A stretch of DNA of 64,000 nt from Bacillota bacterium (GTDB lineage: Bacteria > Bacillota > Clostridia > Christensenellales > Aristaeellaceae), in NCBI GenBank assembly GCA_030057655.1, contig JASGUQ010000014.1:33975-97974 (forward strand), written 5' to 3'. Shown here one piece after another: positions 16,809-25,226 of this stretch. The notes under the pieces are model-generated. The model was not told where the DNA came from, made no database searches, and worked only from the letters and a program-made list of their open reading frames with translations. How positions within the stretch are numbered: position 1 is the stretch's first letter; the number at the start of each line of letters is the position of its first letter. Made by a program: the position numbers and the translations under genes.

Positions 16809-17939
16809 TTATTCCATGGCTGAAAGCCACGCACCATAGCAAGCGGGCATATGCATTGCGGAAACCCAATCAGAATTACCGCCTTCTGAAAGTAAATTCA
16901 AAGCATGCAGTATGGGAACCAAGTCGTTGTCCGCCTGTGTAAATTCCTGCGTCATTTGAGAAAGCGCATTGGAAGATCCGCTGTTAGAGAGCAAGTTTCC
17001 ATCAAAAATATTCAGAAGAAATTCTCCGGCAGTCATGCCGGGTTCATCTCCTTCCGCCAATCCCGGATGGTTTAGTGCATGTCGTGTAACGAACCCGTTC
17101 TGAATCTGCGGAGCCAGGGATGCCAGGGTGTCAATGAATTGTTTCGTTGCCTCGCTGCGCCCTTTCGGCATGGGAAAATCAGTTGTACAGTCCGTTCTTG
17201 CCGCATAGGCAGCCTTTGCAGCGTCAAGCAGGGAAGCGCGCTCAACGGGCAATTCCACGTCTATGCCATATCGTTCAAATCCCCACTGGGGAAGGGGAAG
17301 ATAGGTAATTACATCCGCCGGATTGACGACATTGAAAATGTTGGAATACGCCGGATATTCGCCCCTGACGGTTCTTGGCGTGGCAAAGGTGTAAACGAAC
17401 ACATTTTCCGGCTTAAATCTGTCCGTCAGGCGAGCGCCAAGAATATTGGCCACCGCAGCGCCGCGACTGTGACCGGTGATAAGAAACACTGGCGATACAA
17501 GGGACGCCAGATAATCCTGCTGCGTTGAAAGAATATCGTCGGCTGCCAACGAAAAATTTTCCGAGTAAGGCAAATCAAAGTTCCCAGAGGGCATCAACTC
17601 AAAATTTAACTTCCATTCGCCGTTTCCTGTTCCTCGTATAGCAATAATGACTTCGGTTTGGCCATTTTCCGTCAAACGGTCATAAATTCCATACGTTGCT
17701 ACATGCCGCGTATCGGTCTCCGATCGCTCCGCATTAAACAAACCGACTCTTCTGTAATTACTCAAAGCGAGAAGAGAGGCCTGCATGCTGGGCATGTAAC
17801 ACATTTCGGCAATCTGTAAAGCTTCTTGGGCTAAATTCGGATCAAATTGAGTGCTGGATGCAGAAAACCCTGCAAAAGCGGTTCCTGAAACCAGGAAAGA
17901 AAGCGTTAGGACAGTGCAAAGAAGTTTCTTCATCTTCAT
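16809..17939 (-). CDS. Secreted class 3 lipase
   Basis: 376 residues. There is a signal peptide (KMKKLLCTVLTLSFLVSG, cleavage near TAFA). The alpha/beta-hydrolase core has VIIAIRGTG (oxyanion strand, about 97-105) and the nucleophile elbow ITGHSRGAAVAN (about 153-164). NVVNPADVITYLP supplies the probable catalytic Asp and a later His (TRHAL or its surroundings) completes the triad. It would act outside the cell on acylglycerols or phospholipids. The start lies 14 bases after GAAAGGA, so the second ATG (17933) is an equal alternative. Its promoter region holds the operator shared with the nearby two-component system, back to back with the transporter promoter. Confidence 0.88.
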   Translation of the reverse strand: MKMKKLLCTVLTLSFLVSGTAFAGFSASSTQFDPNLAQEALQIAEMCYMPSMQASLLALSNYRRVGLFNAERSETDTRHVATYGIYDRLTENGQTEVIIAIRGTGNGEWKLNFELMPSGNFDLPYSENFSLAADDILSTQQDYLASLVSPVFLITGHSRGAAVANILGARLTDRFKPENVFVYTFATPRTVRGEYPAYSNIFNVVNPADVITYLPLPQWGFERYGIDVELPVERASLLDAAKAAYAARTDCTTDFPMPKGRSEATKQFIDTLASLAPQIQNGFVTRHALNHPGLAEGDEPGMTAGEFLLNIFDGNLLSNSGSSNALSQMTQEFTQADNDLVPILHALNLLSEGGNSDWVSAMHMPACYGAWLSAME

Positions 17940-17978
17940 TCTTTGTCATTCTTTCCTTTCAAAATGCTTGATTTACAT

Positions 17979-18014
17979 TTAAAAATACTCCATAAATCTA
18001 AACTGAAACGAAAC
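17979..18014 (-). promoter_or_regulatory. Operator/promoter facing the lipase gene
   Basis: On the minus strand GTTTCGTTTCAGTTTAGA (17997-18014) differs by one base from the elements before the response regulator and radical SAM genes. The TTCAGT inside it can serve as -35, with a weak TTTTAA 17 bases on. Confidence 0.7.
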
Positions 18015-18047
18015 AGAAGCGATTTAGCCCTTCAGTCATCACGGATA

Positions 18048-18083
18048 GTTTAGTTTTAGTTTAGCATTTGTGATTATTATTAT
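18048..18083 (+). promoter_or_regulatory. Operator/promoter facing the ABC transporter
   Basis: GTTT (18048-18051) and GTTTAG (18059-18064) repeat with an 11-bp period. TTTAGT (18055-18060) is followed after 17 bases by TATTAT (18078-18083), the same geometry as the response-regulator promoter. It is a degenerate copy of the shared operator. Confidence 0.65.
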
Positions 18084-18113
18084 TGAGTAAATCCTTTAAG
18101 AAAGGCAACCAAG

Positions 18114-21113
18114 ATGCTAGAACTGAAAAATATAACCAAAATATATCCCGCCGGGGGCGAAAATATCCATGCCCTGCGAGATGTCAGCCTGCAATTCCGG
18201 AGCAAGGAATTTGTTTCTGTTCTTGGACCTTCAGGTTGCGGCAAGACTACGCTGCTCAATGTGATTGGCGGGCTGGACCAATATACCAGCGGAGACCTGG
18301 TTATCCAAGGAAGATCTACCAAAGATTTTAAGGATCGGGATTGGGACGCTTATCGAAATCATTCCATTGGTTTTGTGTTTCAAAGCTATAACCTGATCCC
18401 TCATCAGTCGGTTTTACGGAATGTGGAATTGGCGCTTACGCTATCGGGAATTTCTAAAAAGGAACGGATTGCCCGGGCCAAAGAAGCATTAATAAAAGTG
18501 GGCCTTGAAGATCAGATGAAAAAACGTCCTTCGGAAATGAGCGGCGGACAGATGCAGCGGGTCGCCATTGCCCGGGCCATTGTGAATAATCCCAGGATCA
18601 TTCTGGCGGATGAGCCCACTGGCGCGCTGGATACGGAAAACAGCGTGCAGATCATGGAGATCCTGAAGGAGATTTCTCAAGATCATCTGGTGGTCATGGT
18701 TACCCATAATCCTTTTTTGGCGGAACGATATTCCACTCGAATCATACGAATGGTGGACGGCAGGATTATCGGCGATTCCAAACCCCTTTCTCATGATGAG
18801 TTGCTGAACGAAAGCAACAGGAAACAAGCGCAGGCTAACAGCGACAAAAATAAAAAGATGCCCTCGATGTCGCTAAAAACATCCTTTGGCCTATCCTTTA
18901 GGAATTTACTTGCCAAAAAAGGCCGCACGATCCTCACCAGTTTTGCGGGTTCTATCGGCATCATCGGCATTGCCCTGATTTATGCAGTATCCAGCGGGGC
19001 AACTTCGTTTATTAACAGTGTTCAGGAAGATACGCTTTCCTCCTATCCACTCGTGCTGGAAGCGCAGCATGTGGATACCGCTTCGCTGATTACGACCTTC
19101 CTGGGCAAGGCACAATCCGCAACACCCCATCAAGATGATGGCGTTTATCAAAAAGCCATGGTCTATGAACTGATGAATGCGTTAAATTCCGGAGAATCGC
19201 AACGAAACGATCTGAAGTCGTTCAAGGAGCACCTGGAAGCTGCGCGGGCGGACGAAGACCTGAATCATCCGCTGAAAACCGCTGTCAGCGGCGTCCAGTA
19301 TGGCTATGATATGAACATGCAGGTTTATACGCGGAATGTAGATGGCAAAGTGATCATTTCTGATCTGCAAAAAATGATGCGGGAAATGTTCGGAAAAGCG
19401 GCACATACCGACCTGACCGGCGTGACAACCATGATGGACAATGCCAGGACAGGCACACAAAATGCAATGATGAATACCGTGTCGCTTTGGCGGGAAATGC
19501 TGCCCGGTGAAAACGGGAAATTAATGAGCTCGCTGTTTGAGAAACAGTATGATTTGCTGTATGGTTCCTGGCCAACCCGCTATGACGAGATTCTGCTTGT
19601 GGCGGATAAGGATGGTGAACTGCCGGATCTGACGCTATATGCTTTGGGTTTAATTTCTGAAGAGGATATGGGGCGCGTAATGAATGCGGCGATGAACCGT
19701 GAAGTGATTGACTATGACGCTCGGGGCTGGAGCTATCAGGAAATTTGTGATCTGGATTTTCGTGTTGTGCTAAATTCTGACTGTTATATACGTGATACTG
19801 AATCGGGGCTATATACGGATTTGCGGGCATCAGAAGCAGGAATGCAGTACCTGTATGATAATGGACTAAAACTCCGGGTCAGCGGCGTAATCCGTCCTGC
19901 TAAAGATGCGGTCGCCACAATGATGACAGGCGGCATTGCCTATACCAGCAAGCTGACAGAATATATTGTCAATCAATGCAACCGTTCTGAAGTCGTAAAG
20001 GCGCAGCTGTCAACACCTCAGACAGACATTCTGACTGGGCTGCCATTCCGGGATCATCATTCGATGACCGTGGAACAAAAGGCGCAAGCGTTCCGCAGCC
20101 ACTTTTCCATGCTGAACGAAACCGAAAAAGCAAATGCATACATTTCGTTCAAGAGCGTGCCTTCACAGACGCTGATTCGGCAGACAGTGACAGAATATTG
20201 TGCCGGAACTAAGAGAAAAGAAAAAGAAAAAATGCTGCTTGATGTTTTGTCCAAGCAGATGAGCATGAATGAAGATGCGCTGGAGGCTTATATTGCCGGA
20301 CGCTCCGAAGATGAGCTTTTTGAAATGCTGGTGCAGATCATGGCGCCCCAACTACAAGCAAACTATACGAATATCGCTTTGACGCAGCTCAGAAAAAAAA
20401 GCGCGGCGCAGCTCGCTTCCGAGTTTGATCAAGAAATGGAAAGTGCGTCAAATGAACAGTGTTCAGATTTTTATGACAAGCTTCTTACTTTTTCCGATTC
20501 ATCTCTGGAGAACAATTTGAAACAGACAGGTTATGTGGATCTTGATTCTCCATCAACCATCAGCCTGTATACCTCGACATTTGAGGGAAAAGATATCATT
20601 GAGGATGCGATTGCCGCTTACAACCAGACCGTCAGCGATCCGGAGGAAATTACCTACACTGATTATATCGGCTTGATGATGAGTTCCGTCACCACAATTA
20701 TCAAGGCCATCACTTATGTTCTGATCGCATTTGTTGCCATTTCTTTGATTGTTTCATCCATCATGATCGGGGTAATTACACTGATTTCCGTGCAGGAACG
20801 CACGAAGGAAATCGGTATTCTGCGGTCGCTTGGCGCGTCCAAAATGAATGTATCCAGCATGTTTAACGCGGAAACGGTCATGATCGGCTTTGCATCGGGA
20901 TCGTTAGGCGTCATCATCACACGGCTTTTGTGTATTCCTGTGAACGCCATTCTGCATCATGTTACCGGACTTGGCAATCTGAGCGCTTACCTTGAACCGC
21001 GTGCTGCCCTGATGCTGATCGGCGTGAGCGTATTCCTGACCGTTATCGCCGGATTGATTCCCGCGCGGAGCGCTGCGAAAAAGGATCCGGTGGTCGCCTT
21101 AAGGACAGAATAA
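18114..21113 (+). CDS. Fused ABC ATPase-FtsX-type permease (MacB-like)
   Basis: 999 residues. The N-terminal ATPase has Walker A GPSGCGKT (38-45), signature MSGGQMQRVA (about 142-151) and Walker B IILADEPTG (about 162-170). One membrane segment (about 272-293) is followed by an unusually long outside region (about 295-855), then three membrane segments with the FtsX block ERTKEIGILRSLGASK and a C-terminal ARSAAKKDPVVALR. Such proteins are mechanotransmitters that extract or expel lipoproteins, peptides or antibiotics. AAGAAAGG precedes the ATG. A shared operator places it under the two-component system at 24.1-25.9 kb. Substrate unknown; antimicrobial-peptide or lipid export is inference. Confidence 0.9.
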   Translation: MLELKNITKIYPAGGENIHALRDVSLQFRSKEFVSVLGPSGCGKTTLLNVIGGLDQYTSGDLVIQGRSTKDFKDRDWDAYRNHSIGFVFQSYNLIPHQSVLRNVELALTLSGISKKERIARAKEALIKVGLEDQMKKRPSEMSGGQMQRVAIARAIVNNPRIILADEPTGALDTENSVQIMEILKEISQDHLVVMVTHNPFLAERYSTRIIRMVDGRIIGDSKPLSHDELLNESNRKQAQANSDKNKKMPSMSLKTSFGLSFRNLLAKKGRTILTSFAGSIGIIGIALIYAVSSGATSFINSVQEDTLSSYPLVLEAQHVDTASLITTFLGKAQSATPHQDDGVYQKAMVYELMNALNSGESQRNDLKSFKEHLEAARADEDLNHPLKTAVSGVQYGYDMNMQVYTRNVDGKVIISDLQKMMREMFGKAAHTDLTGVTTMMDNARTGTQNAMMNTVSLWREMLPGENGKLMSSLFEKQYDLLYGSWPTRYDEILLVADKDGELPDLTLYALGLISEEDMGRVMNAAMNREVIDYDARGWSYQEICDLDFRVVLNSDCYIRDTESGLYTDLRASEAGMQYLYDNGLKLRVSGVIRPAKDAVATMMTGGIAYTSKLTEYIVNQCNRSEVVKAQLSTPQTDILTGLPFRDHHSMTVEQKAQAFRSHFSMLNETEKANAYISFKSVPSQTLIRQTVTEYCAGTKRKEKEKMLLDVLSKQMSMNEDALEAYIAGRSEDELFEMLVQIMAPQLQANYTNIALTQLRKKSAAQLASEFDQEMESASNEQCSDFYDKLLTFSDSSLENNLKQTGYVDLDSPSTISLYTSTFEGKDIIEDAIAAYNQTVSDPEEITYTDYIGLMMSSVTTIIKAITYVLIAFVAISLIVSSIMIGVITLISVQERTKEIGILRSLGASKMNVSSMFNAETVMIGFASGSLGVIITRLLCIPVNAILHHVTGLGNLSAYLEPRAALMLIGVSVFLTVIAGLIPARSAAKKDPVVALRTE

Positions 21114-21293
21114 TAACGCAAGCGCTATTATCCGACGGGGACCAGTTTTATTCGTTTTCTGATGATCTTGCCCGGATAAAACCCCGTCCCCTTTTCGCAT
21201 GAGGAGAATAATTGCTTATGAGTTTTTAAAAGCAGTTTAAATTCGGCTTATTTTGCTTGTGTATTTTAAAGAAAAAACGAAGGAGAAATCGCT

Positions 21294-21383
21294 ATGAAAG
21301 TTTCAGAGAGAAAAAGCCGTGGCGCTCTCAAGGATATAATATCGTTACAAGCCTTTATAAAATTATGTATAAATTTAACATGA
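21294..21383 (+). CDS. Possible 29-residue peptide
   Basis: An ATG preceded by GAAGGAG (8 bases) opens a 29-residue frame: a basic N-terminal part (MKVSERKSRGALKD) and a hydrophobic C-terminal part (IISLQAFIKLCINLT). It lies 180 bases after the ABC transporter stop and ends 23 bases before the convergent degV stop. A loose GC-rich inverted repeat (GACGGGG ... CCCCGTC, T4 after) lies between the transporter and this frame. It may be a small membrane-active or signalling peptide, or the start of a decayed gene. No homologue is recognised. Confidence 0.35.
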   Translation: MKVSERKSRGALKDIISLQAFIKLCINLT

Positions 21384-21406
21384 TGCGCGTATCTTCGCTA
21401 TGGATA

Positions 21407-22273
21407 TTATCTGTTGACCAGGGACATGCAAATGGCCATAGCGCCGGGGCCCACATGGCAGGCGATGGAACAGGACAGTTCGTGATATGTTACCTCATGC
21501 TCCGGAAAAGCTTTCTGTACGCGCGCGTTCCAGGCCTGCGCATCCTGGCTGTTAACCAGGGTTCCGGCTGTGTACATCACGATATCCTGCGCTGGAATAA
21601 ACTGAAACCTGTTTTTGATGTCTGTTTCCATGAGTTTAATCAGCGTTTTCTGCATCTGCTTGTAGCCGCGCACAACGCACTCGGCGTCCAGTTTGCCGCC
21701 GCGGAAGTTGAGCACCGGGTGGAGGTTCATGGCGGTTGCCAGGGAGGCGCCGGCAGCCGTGATCCGGCTGCCTTTTTTTAGGTATTTCAACGTGTCCACA
21801 CAGATGTAGGCGCTCGCGTCAAAAGCGTTCTTTTCCAGCTGCGCTTTGATGTCGGCCGCGCGCATTCCCCGGCGCGACAGGAACAAGGCGTCCAGCACGC
21901 TGCTGCGCTGGACCACCGAAATGCGGCGGTTGTCCACTACAAATACCCTGCCCTCATATTCACGGGACAGGATAGATGCCGTTTCGCATGCGCTGCTCAG
22001 CCCGCTGCTCATGGGAATATACACAATTTCCTCTGCGCCCTGGCTGAGGATGCTGTCCCACATGTCTGTCAAATCGCCAGCGGCAGGCTGGGATGTATAA
22101 GCCGCCTTTCCGGCTTCCAGCGCAGCGTACAATTGTGCGTTTGTGATATCAACGCCTTCGGTGTAATTGACGCCGTCCACAATCACGGGCATGGGCAGCA
22201 CATGGATTCCCTTTTCTAAGCCCTCCTGGACCGAAATACTGCTGTTGGTGTCGGTCATGATGGCGGTTTTCAT
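21407..22273 (-). CDS. DegV family fatty-acid-binding protein
   Basis: 288 residues, full family length. Lipid-site blocks are MTDTNSSIS (about 6-14), TSQPAAGDL (about 60-68), IPMSSGLSSACETA (about 86-99) and GSRITAAGA (about 166-174). DegV/FakB proteins bind a single fatty acid and can present it to the fatty acid kinase FakA. The ATG shares a base with the radical SAM stop (TAATG), so the two are translationally coupled. Coupling of a fatty-acid carrier to a radical SAM enzyme in an operator-linked cluster with a secreted lipase suggests a lipid-related role (inference). Confidence 0.9.
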   Translation of the reverse strand: MKTAIMTDTNSSISVQEGLEKGIHVLPMPVIVDGVNYTEGVDITNAQLYAALEAGKAAYTSQPAAGDLTDMWDSILSQGAEEIVYIPMSSGLSSACETASILSREYEGRVFVVDNRRISVVQRSSVLDALFLSRRGMRAADIKAQLEKNAFDASAYICVDTLKYLKKGSRITAAGASLATAMNLHPVLNFRGGKLDAECVVRGYKQMQKTLIKLMETDIKNRFQFIPAQDIVMYTAGTLVNSQDAQAWNARVQKAFPEHEVTYHELSCSIACHVGPGAMAICMSLVNR

Positions 22274-23691
22274 TACTTGCTCCTGGCGTACTTTTCCTTG
22301 TATTTTTGATCGCGCTGCTGCAGCTTCACTTTTTTGGCCGCCCGTTTTTCAGGGCCGCCGCTGGCTTCCCAGAGCTCCTGGCTTTTAACTTCCCAGGAAT
22401 CGGCTGCTGCCTTGCACTTGGCGCAAAGGTCGTGCACGTCTTCCGGGTCTTGCAGGTCGGTTGACTGGGCGCCGCAGGCATCCACCATCTCAGCCAGTTT
22501 GCCCTGGTTGTCCAAAAGCGGGCAGGGACGCAGCATGTTCTCATTAAAAGGCTGATTATGATAGTAGGACATGAACAGCGGTGATTGCAGCGCCTCCAGC
22601 AGCGTCTTTTCCCGGATGTTGCTGTCGCTGTAGTGGATAAAGGCGCAAGGCTCTACATCGCCATTGGCGTTGATGTGCAGGTATCGCCTGCCGCCGGCGA
22701 TACAGCCGTCGGCGTATTCACCATCGTTCCAAAAGTCCATGGTAAAGAGGGGCTTCTTCTGCCGCATTTCACGCACAAAATGATACATATACGCGCGCTG
22801 ATCGGCGGTTACCATCAATTCAGGCACGGCATCCCGGCCCACCGGCATATAGGTAAACAGCCACATGAACTTGGCGCCCAGTTCGATCATCGCGTCCAAG
22901 TATGCCTCGCTGCCGATGATCTCCCAGTTCTGGCTGGTGTAGCAGCAGGAGATGCCAAAGGCCAGTTTCTTTTCCTTGAGCAGGTTCATAGCCCGCACCA
23001 CAGCCGCATACGTGCCCTTGCCGCGGCGCGCATCGGTGGTTTCCTCAAAGCCTTCCACTGAAATAGCAGGCACAAAGTTTTTTACGCGCAGCAATTCGTC
23101 AGCAAACGCTTCGTCAATCAGCGTGCCGTTGGTAAAGGCAAGAAAAGCCGCATCGGGGTGCCGCTCGCACAGCGTGATCAAATCCTTCTTGCGCACAAGC
23201 GGCTCGCCGCCGGAGTACAGGAAGAAGTAACATCCCAGCTCCTTGGCCTGTGTGATGATGCTGTCCATTTCTTCAAGGGTAAGGTTCAGCTTGTTGCCGT
23301 ATTCGGAAGCCCAGCACCCGATACAATGCAGGTTGCATCCCGATGTTGGGTCCATCAGGATGGCCCAGGGCACATTGCAGTTATGCTTCGCCCTGCTGGC
23401 AAAGCCCGCTGAAGCGCCGATCAGGCTGGCGTTGATGATAAAATTTTCAAATATCCGCTTGCGCTGCCCGGCGTCAATGTCAGTATACAGGCTTTTGATC
23501 AATTGGTACCAGTTGTTATCCTTGTCGGTCAGCACCTCACGCACCATCTGGGCTTGGTTGGATACGGTGTTTGTTTTGTCGTGTGCGATGAGCCAGTCAC
23601 AGACTTTGACGGCATTCTGGTCAAAATCCTTATCAATGTACTTCAGTACCTGTTTCACGCCAAAGGCTTTTGCAGTTTCGGCAAGATTCAT
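22273..23691 (-). CDS. Radical SAM enzyme with SPASM-like C-terminus
   Basis: 472 residues. An N-terminal helical part (about 1-100) precedes the radical SAM core with CNLHCIGC (CX3CX2C, about 119-126) and the GGEP motif (SGGEPLV, about 161-167). The C-terminal part has the pattern of an auxiliary cluster region: INANGDVEPCAF near 350, LRPCPLLD near 399, then further Cys including HDLCAKCKAA near 442. SPASM-type enzymes modify peptides, proteins or small metabolites; the substrate here is unknown. AGGAGG lies 8 bases before the ATG. It heads the operon with degV, behind a leader of about 350 nt and a shared operator. Confidence 0.87.
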   Translation of the reverse strand: MNLAETAKAFGVKQVLKYIDKDFDQNAVKVCDWLIAHDKTNTVSNQAQMVREVLTDKDNNWYQLIKSLYTDIDAGQRKRIFENFIINASLIGASAGFASRAKHNCNVPWAILMDPTSGCNLHCIGCWASEYGNKLNLTLEEMDSIITQAKELGCYFFLYSGGEPLVRKKDLITLCERHPDAAFLAFTNGTLIDEAFADELLRVKNFVPAISVEGFEETTDARRGKGTYAAVVRAMNLLKEKKLAFGISCCYTSQNWEIIGSEAYLDAMIELGAKFMWLFTYMPVGRDAVPELMVTADQRAYMYHFVREMRQKKPLFTMDFWNDGEYADGCIAGGRRYLHINANGDVEPCAFIHYSDSNIREKTLLEALQSPLFMSYYHNQPFNENMLRPCPLLDNQGKLAEMVDACGAQSTDLQDPEDVHDLCAKCKAAADSWEVKSQELWEASGGPEKRAAKKVKLQQRDQKYKEKYARSK

Positions 23692-24042
23692 GATGCGTAC
23701 CTCCTGTGGTTTTTTATTTGCTTAATACTGAACTCAATCATAAACGCTTTGATGGGCCGGATCTTTTGCGCCTCCGCGTTGCCACGTCACCGTAACCTGC
23801 GCTCTCATCCCGGTACGGACTTCGTCCTCCCGGGCTTAACGCTCCGGTACGGCTCCTTACCGCTCAAAGGCCTGCCTTTGAGCGAGAGGAGGGAACCCGC
23901 AACGCACGCCTCCGTCATGCTTGCATGGCGGAAAGGGAGTGAAGAGATTTCCGACGCGGCTGGCGACTACGCCTCGTTCCTTCGGCTTAGCGGAGCCATC
24001 AAAATCTCTCAGCCCATCTGTGCGTTTACTCATTCGTTCAGT
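23692..24042 (-). promoter_or_regulatory. Long structured leader of the radical SAM-degV operon
   Basis: About 350 bases lie between the predicted promoter and the start codon, with no convincing gene. It is GC-rich in the middle and contains a perfect 11-bp hairpin (CGCTCAAAGGC / GCCTTTGAGCG at 23861-23884). Repeated GGTACGG / CCGTACC segments around 23811-23852 can pair with each other. It may be a structured leader RNA, an attenuator or a repeat element. No known riboswitch class was recognised. Confidence 0.4.
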
Positions 24043-24078
24043 ATAAGAATATCGCAGGAATCTAAACTGAATCGAAAC
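24043..24078 (-). promoter_or_regulatory. Operator/promoter of the radical SAM-degV operon
   Basis: On the minus strand GTTTCGATTCAGTTTAGA (24061-24078) is identical to the element before the response regulator gene. TCTTAT lies 17 bases after its TTCAGT; a better-matching TATACT (24040-24045) lies 20 bases after. Confidence 0.65.
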
Positions 24079-24108
24079 TCCCCCGGAGCATCGGCTGTTC
24101 CGGGGGAG
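24078..24108 (-). terminator. Terminator of the two-component operon
   Basis: CTCCCCCGGA / TCCGGGGGAG, 10-bp stem, followed in the minus direction by GTTTCGATT. Its U-containing tail is the start of the adjoining operator, so the two elements abut. Confidence 0.8.
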
Positions 24109-24131
24109 CAAAAGATAAAATAATGCGTTGC

Positions 24132-25226
24132 TTATGCGGTGGGCAGGGTGACAGTAAAGGTGGTGATGTCCTGCTGGCTGGCGACACGGACAGAGCCCTG
24201 ATGCAGCTCTGCCACTTTTTTTACAATCGCCAGCCCCACGCCGTTGCCTGCGGTGGCCCGGGAAGCATCGGCCTGGTAAAATTTTTGAAAAATGCGTTCC
24301 ATGCTTTCCGGAGGGATGGTGCTGCCGGTGTTGGTCACCGATACCGACAGCTGGCGCTCATCCTGTTCTATGGCAATTTTCATCATCCCGTAGGCCGGTG
24401 TGAATTTTACGGCGTTGTCGATGAGATTGATCCACACCTGCTTGAGCAGTTCTTCATTGGCGGTGATGATATATTCGTCAAAGTCCAGGTTTAATTCCAG
24501 GTGTTTTTTGCTCCACTGGTTTTCCAGCAGCAGCACGCAGGAGCGGATCTGTTCAGACAAATTAAAGGTGGTTACGTCGCGCAAAATGGCCTGGTTTTCT
24601 ACCTTGGACAGGTTGAGCACATTGGTGGCCATGGCTGACAGCCGCAGTGATTCCTCTTCGATGGCGTCCAAGTATTCCTGCTGCTGCGCAGGGGTCAGGT
24701 TTCCCCGCTTCAGCAGCGCGGCAAAGCCTGCGATGGACACAATGGGGGTTTTGAACTCGTGCGAAAAAGCATTGACAAAATCTGAGCGAAGCATTTCGGT
24801 GTTTTCCAGTTCCTCCGCCATTTTGTTAAAACTGCTGCTCAACTCCTTCATTGCTGGATTGTGGCGCAGCCATTTTCCAAACTGCAGCCGGGTTTTAAAA
24901 TCCCCGGCCGACAGACGGTTAACAGCCTCAATCACCTGATAGACCGGCCTGAGGGGATACCGGCTGACAATGGCGGACAAGAGCGCGCCCAGGATGATGC
25001 TGGCCAGGGCAATGTAAAGGATTAATCGACGCAAGTCCAAATGAGCGGTTCCCACCCGCAGCACATTCAGGTGGATCAGCGCCACCACCGCGCCGACCAC
25101 AACAGCCATGATGGTCAGAAACAGACAGAATACCACCGTGCTGAACAGCACATAGAGCGCCGCGCGATACTGCCTGTCCTGCTGCGGGACGGTATCTGCC
25201 GATTGCATGATTTTCGCTTTGCTCAT
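24132..25226 (-). CDS. Sensor histidine kinase with minimal outside loop
   Basis: 364 residues. Two membrane segments (about 24-52 and 67-88) are separated by only about 15 residues, so the protein can hardly sense with an outside domain. A HAMP-like linker (about 89-145) leads to the H box FSHEFKTP with His156. The ATPase domain has the N box INLIDNAVKF (about 266-275), the F box FQKFYQAD and the G box GNGVGLAIV. The start overlaps the response regulator end by four bases (ATGA). The short loop is typical of intramembrane-sensing kinases that read the state of a partner transporter. The operator-linked 999-residue ABC transporter is the obvious candidate partner (inference). Confidence 0.92.
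   Translation of the reverse strand: MSKAKIMQSADTVPQQDRQYRAALYVLFSTVVFCLFLTIMAVVVGAVVALIHLNVLRVGTAHLDLRRLILYIALASIILGALLSAIVSRYPLRPVYQVIEAVNRLSAGDFKTRLQFGKWLRHNPAMKELSSSFNKMAEELENTEMLRSDFVNAFSHEFKTPIVSIAGFAALLKRGNLTPAQQQEYLDAIEEESLRLSAMATNVLNLSKVENQAILRDVTTFNLSEQIRSCVLLLENQWSKKHLELNLDFDEYIITANEELLKQVWINLIDNAVKFTPAYGMMKIAIEQDERQLSVSVTNTGSTIPPESMERIFQKFYQADASRATAGNGVGLAIVKKVAELHQGSVRVASQQDITTFTVTLPTA

Noticed and set aside
16663..16869. 68-codon minus-strand frame after the lipase
   Set aside because: It overlaps the lipase end, has no ribosome site, and resembles no protein I recognise. It could be a remnant but cannot be supported.
18083..18331. Second frame overlapping the start of the ABC transporter
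   Set aside because: It is a shifted reading of the ATPase domain; the 999-residue frame has the ribosome site and all motifs.
21133..21205. Strong terminator after the ABC transporter
   Set aside because: GACGGGG and CCCCGTC can pair, but the loop is about 55 bases and the tail is only T4. It is noted in the peptide entry but not listed as a terminator.
23857..24111. 84-codon minus-strand frame within the radical SAM leader
   Set aside because: It crosses the terminator and operator, has low-complexity composition and no ribosome site. The leader or repeat reading explains the region better.
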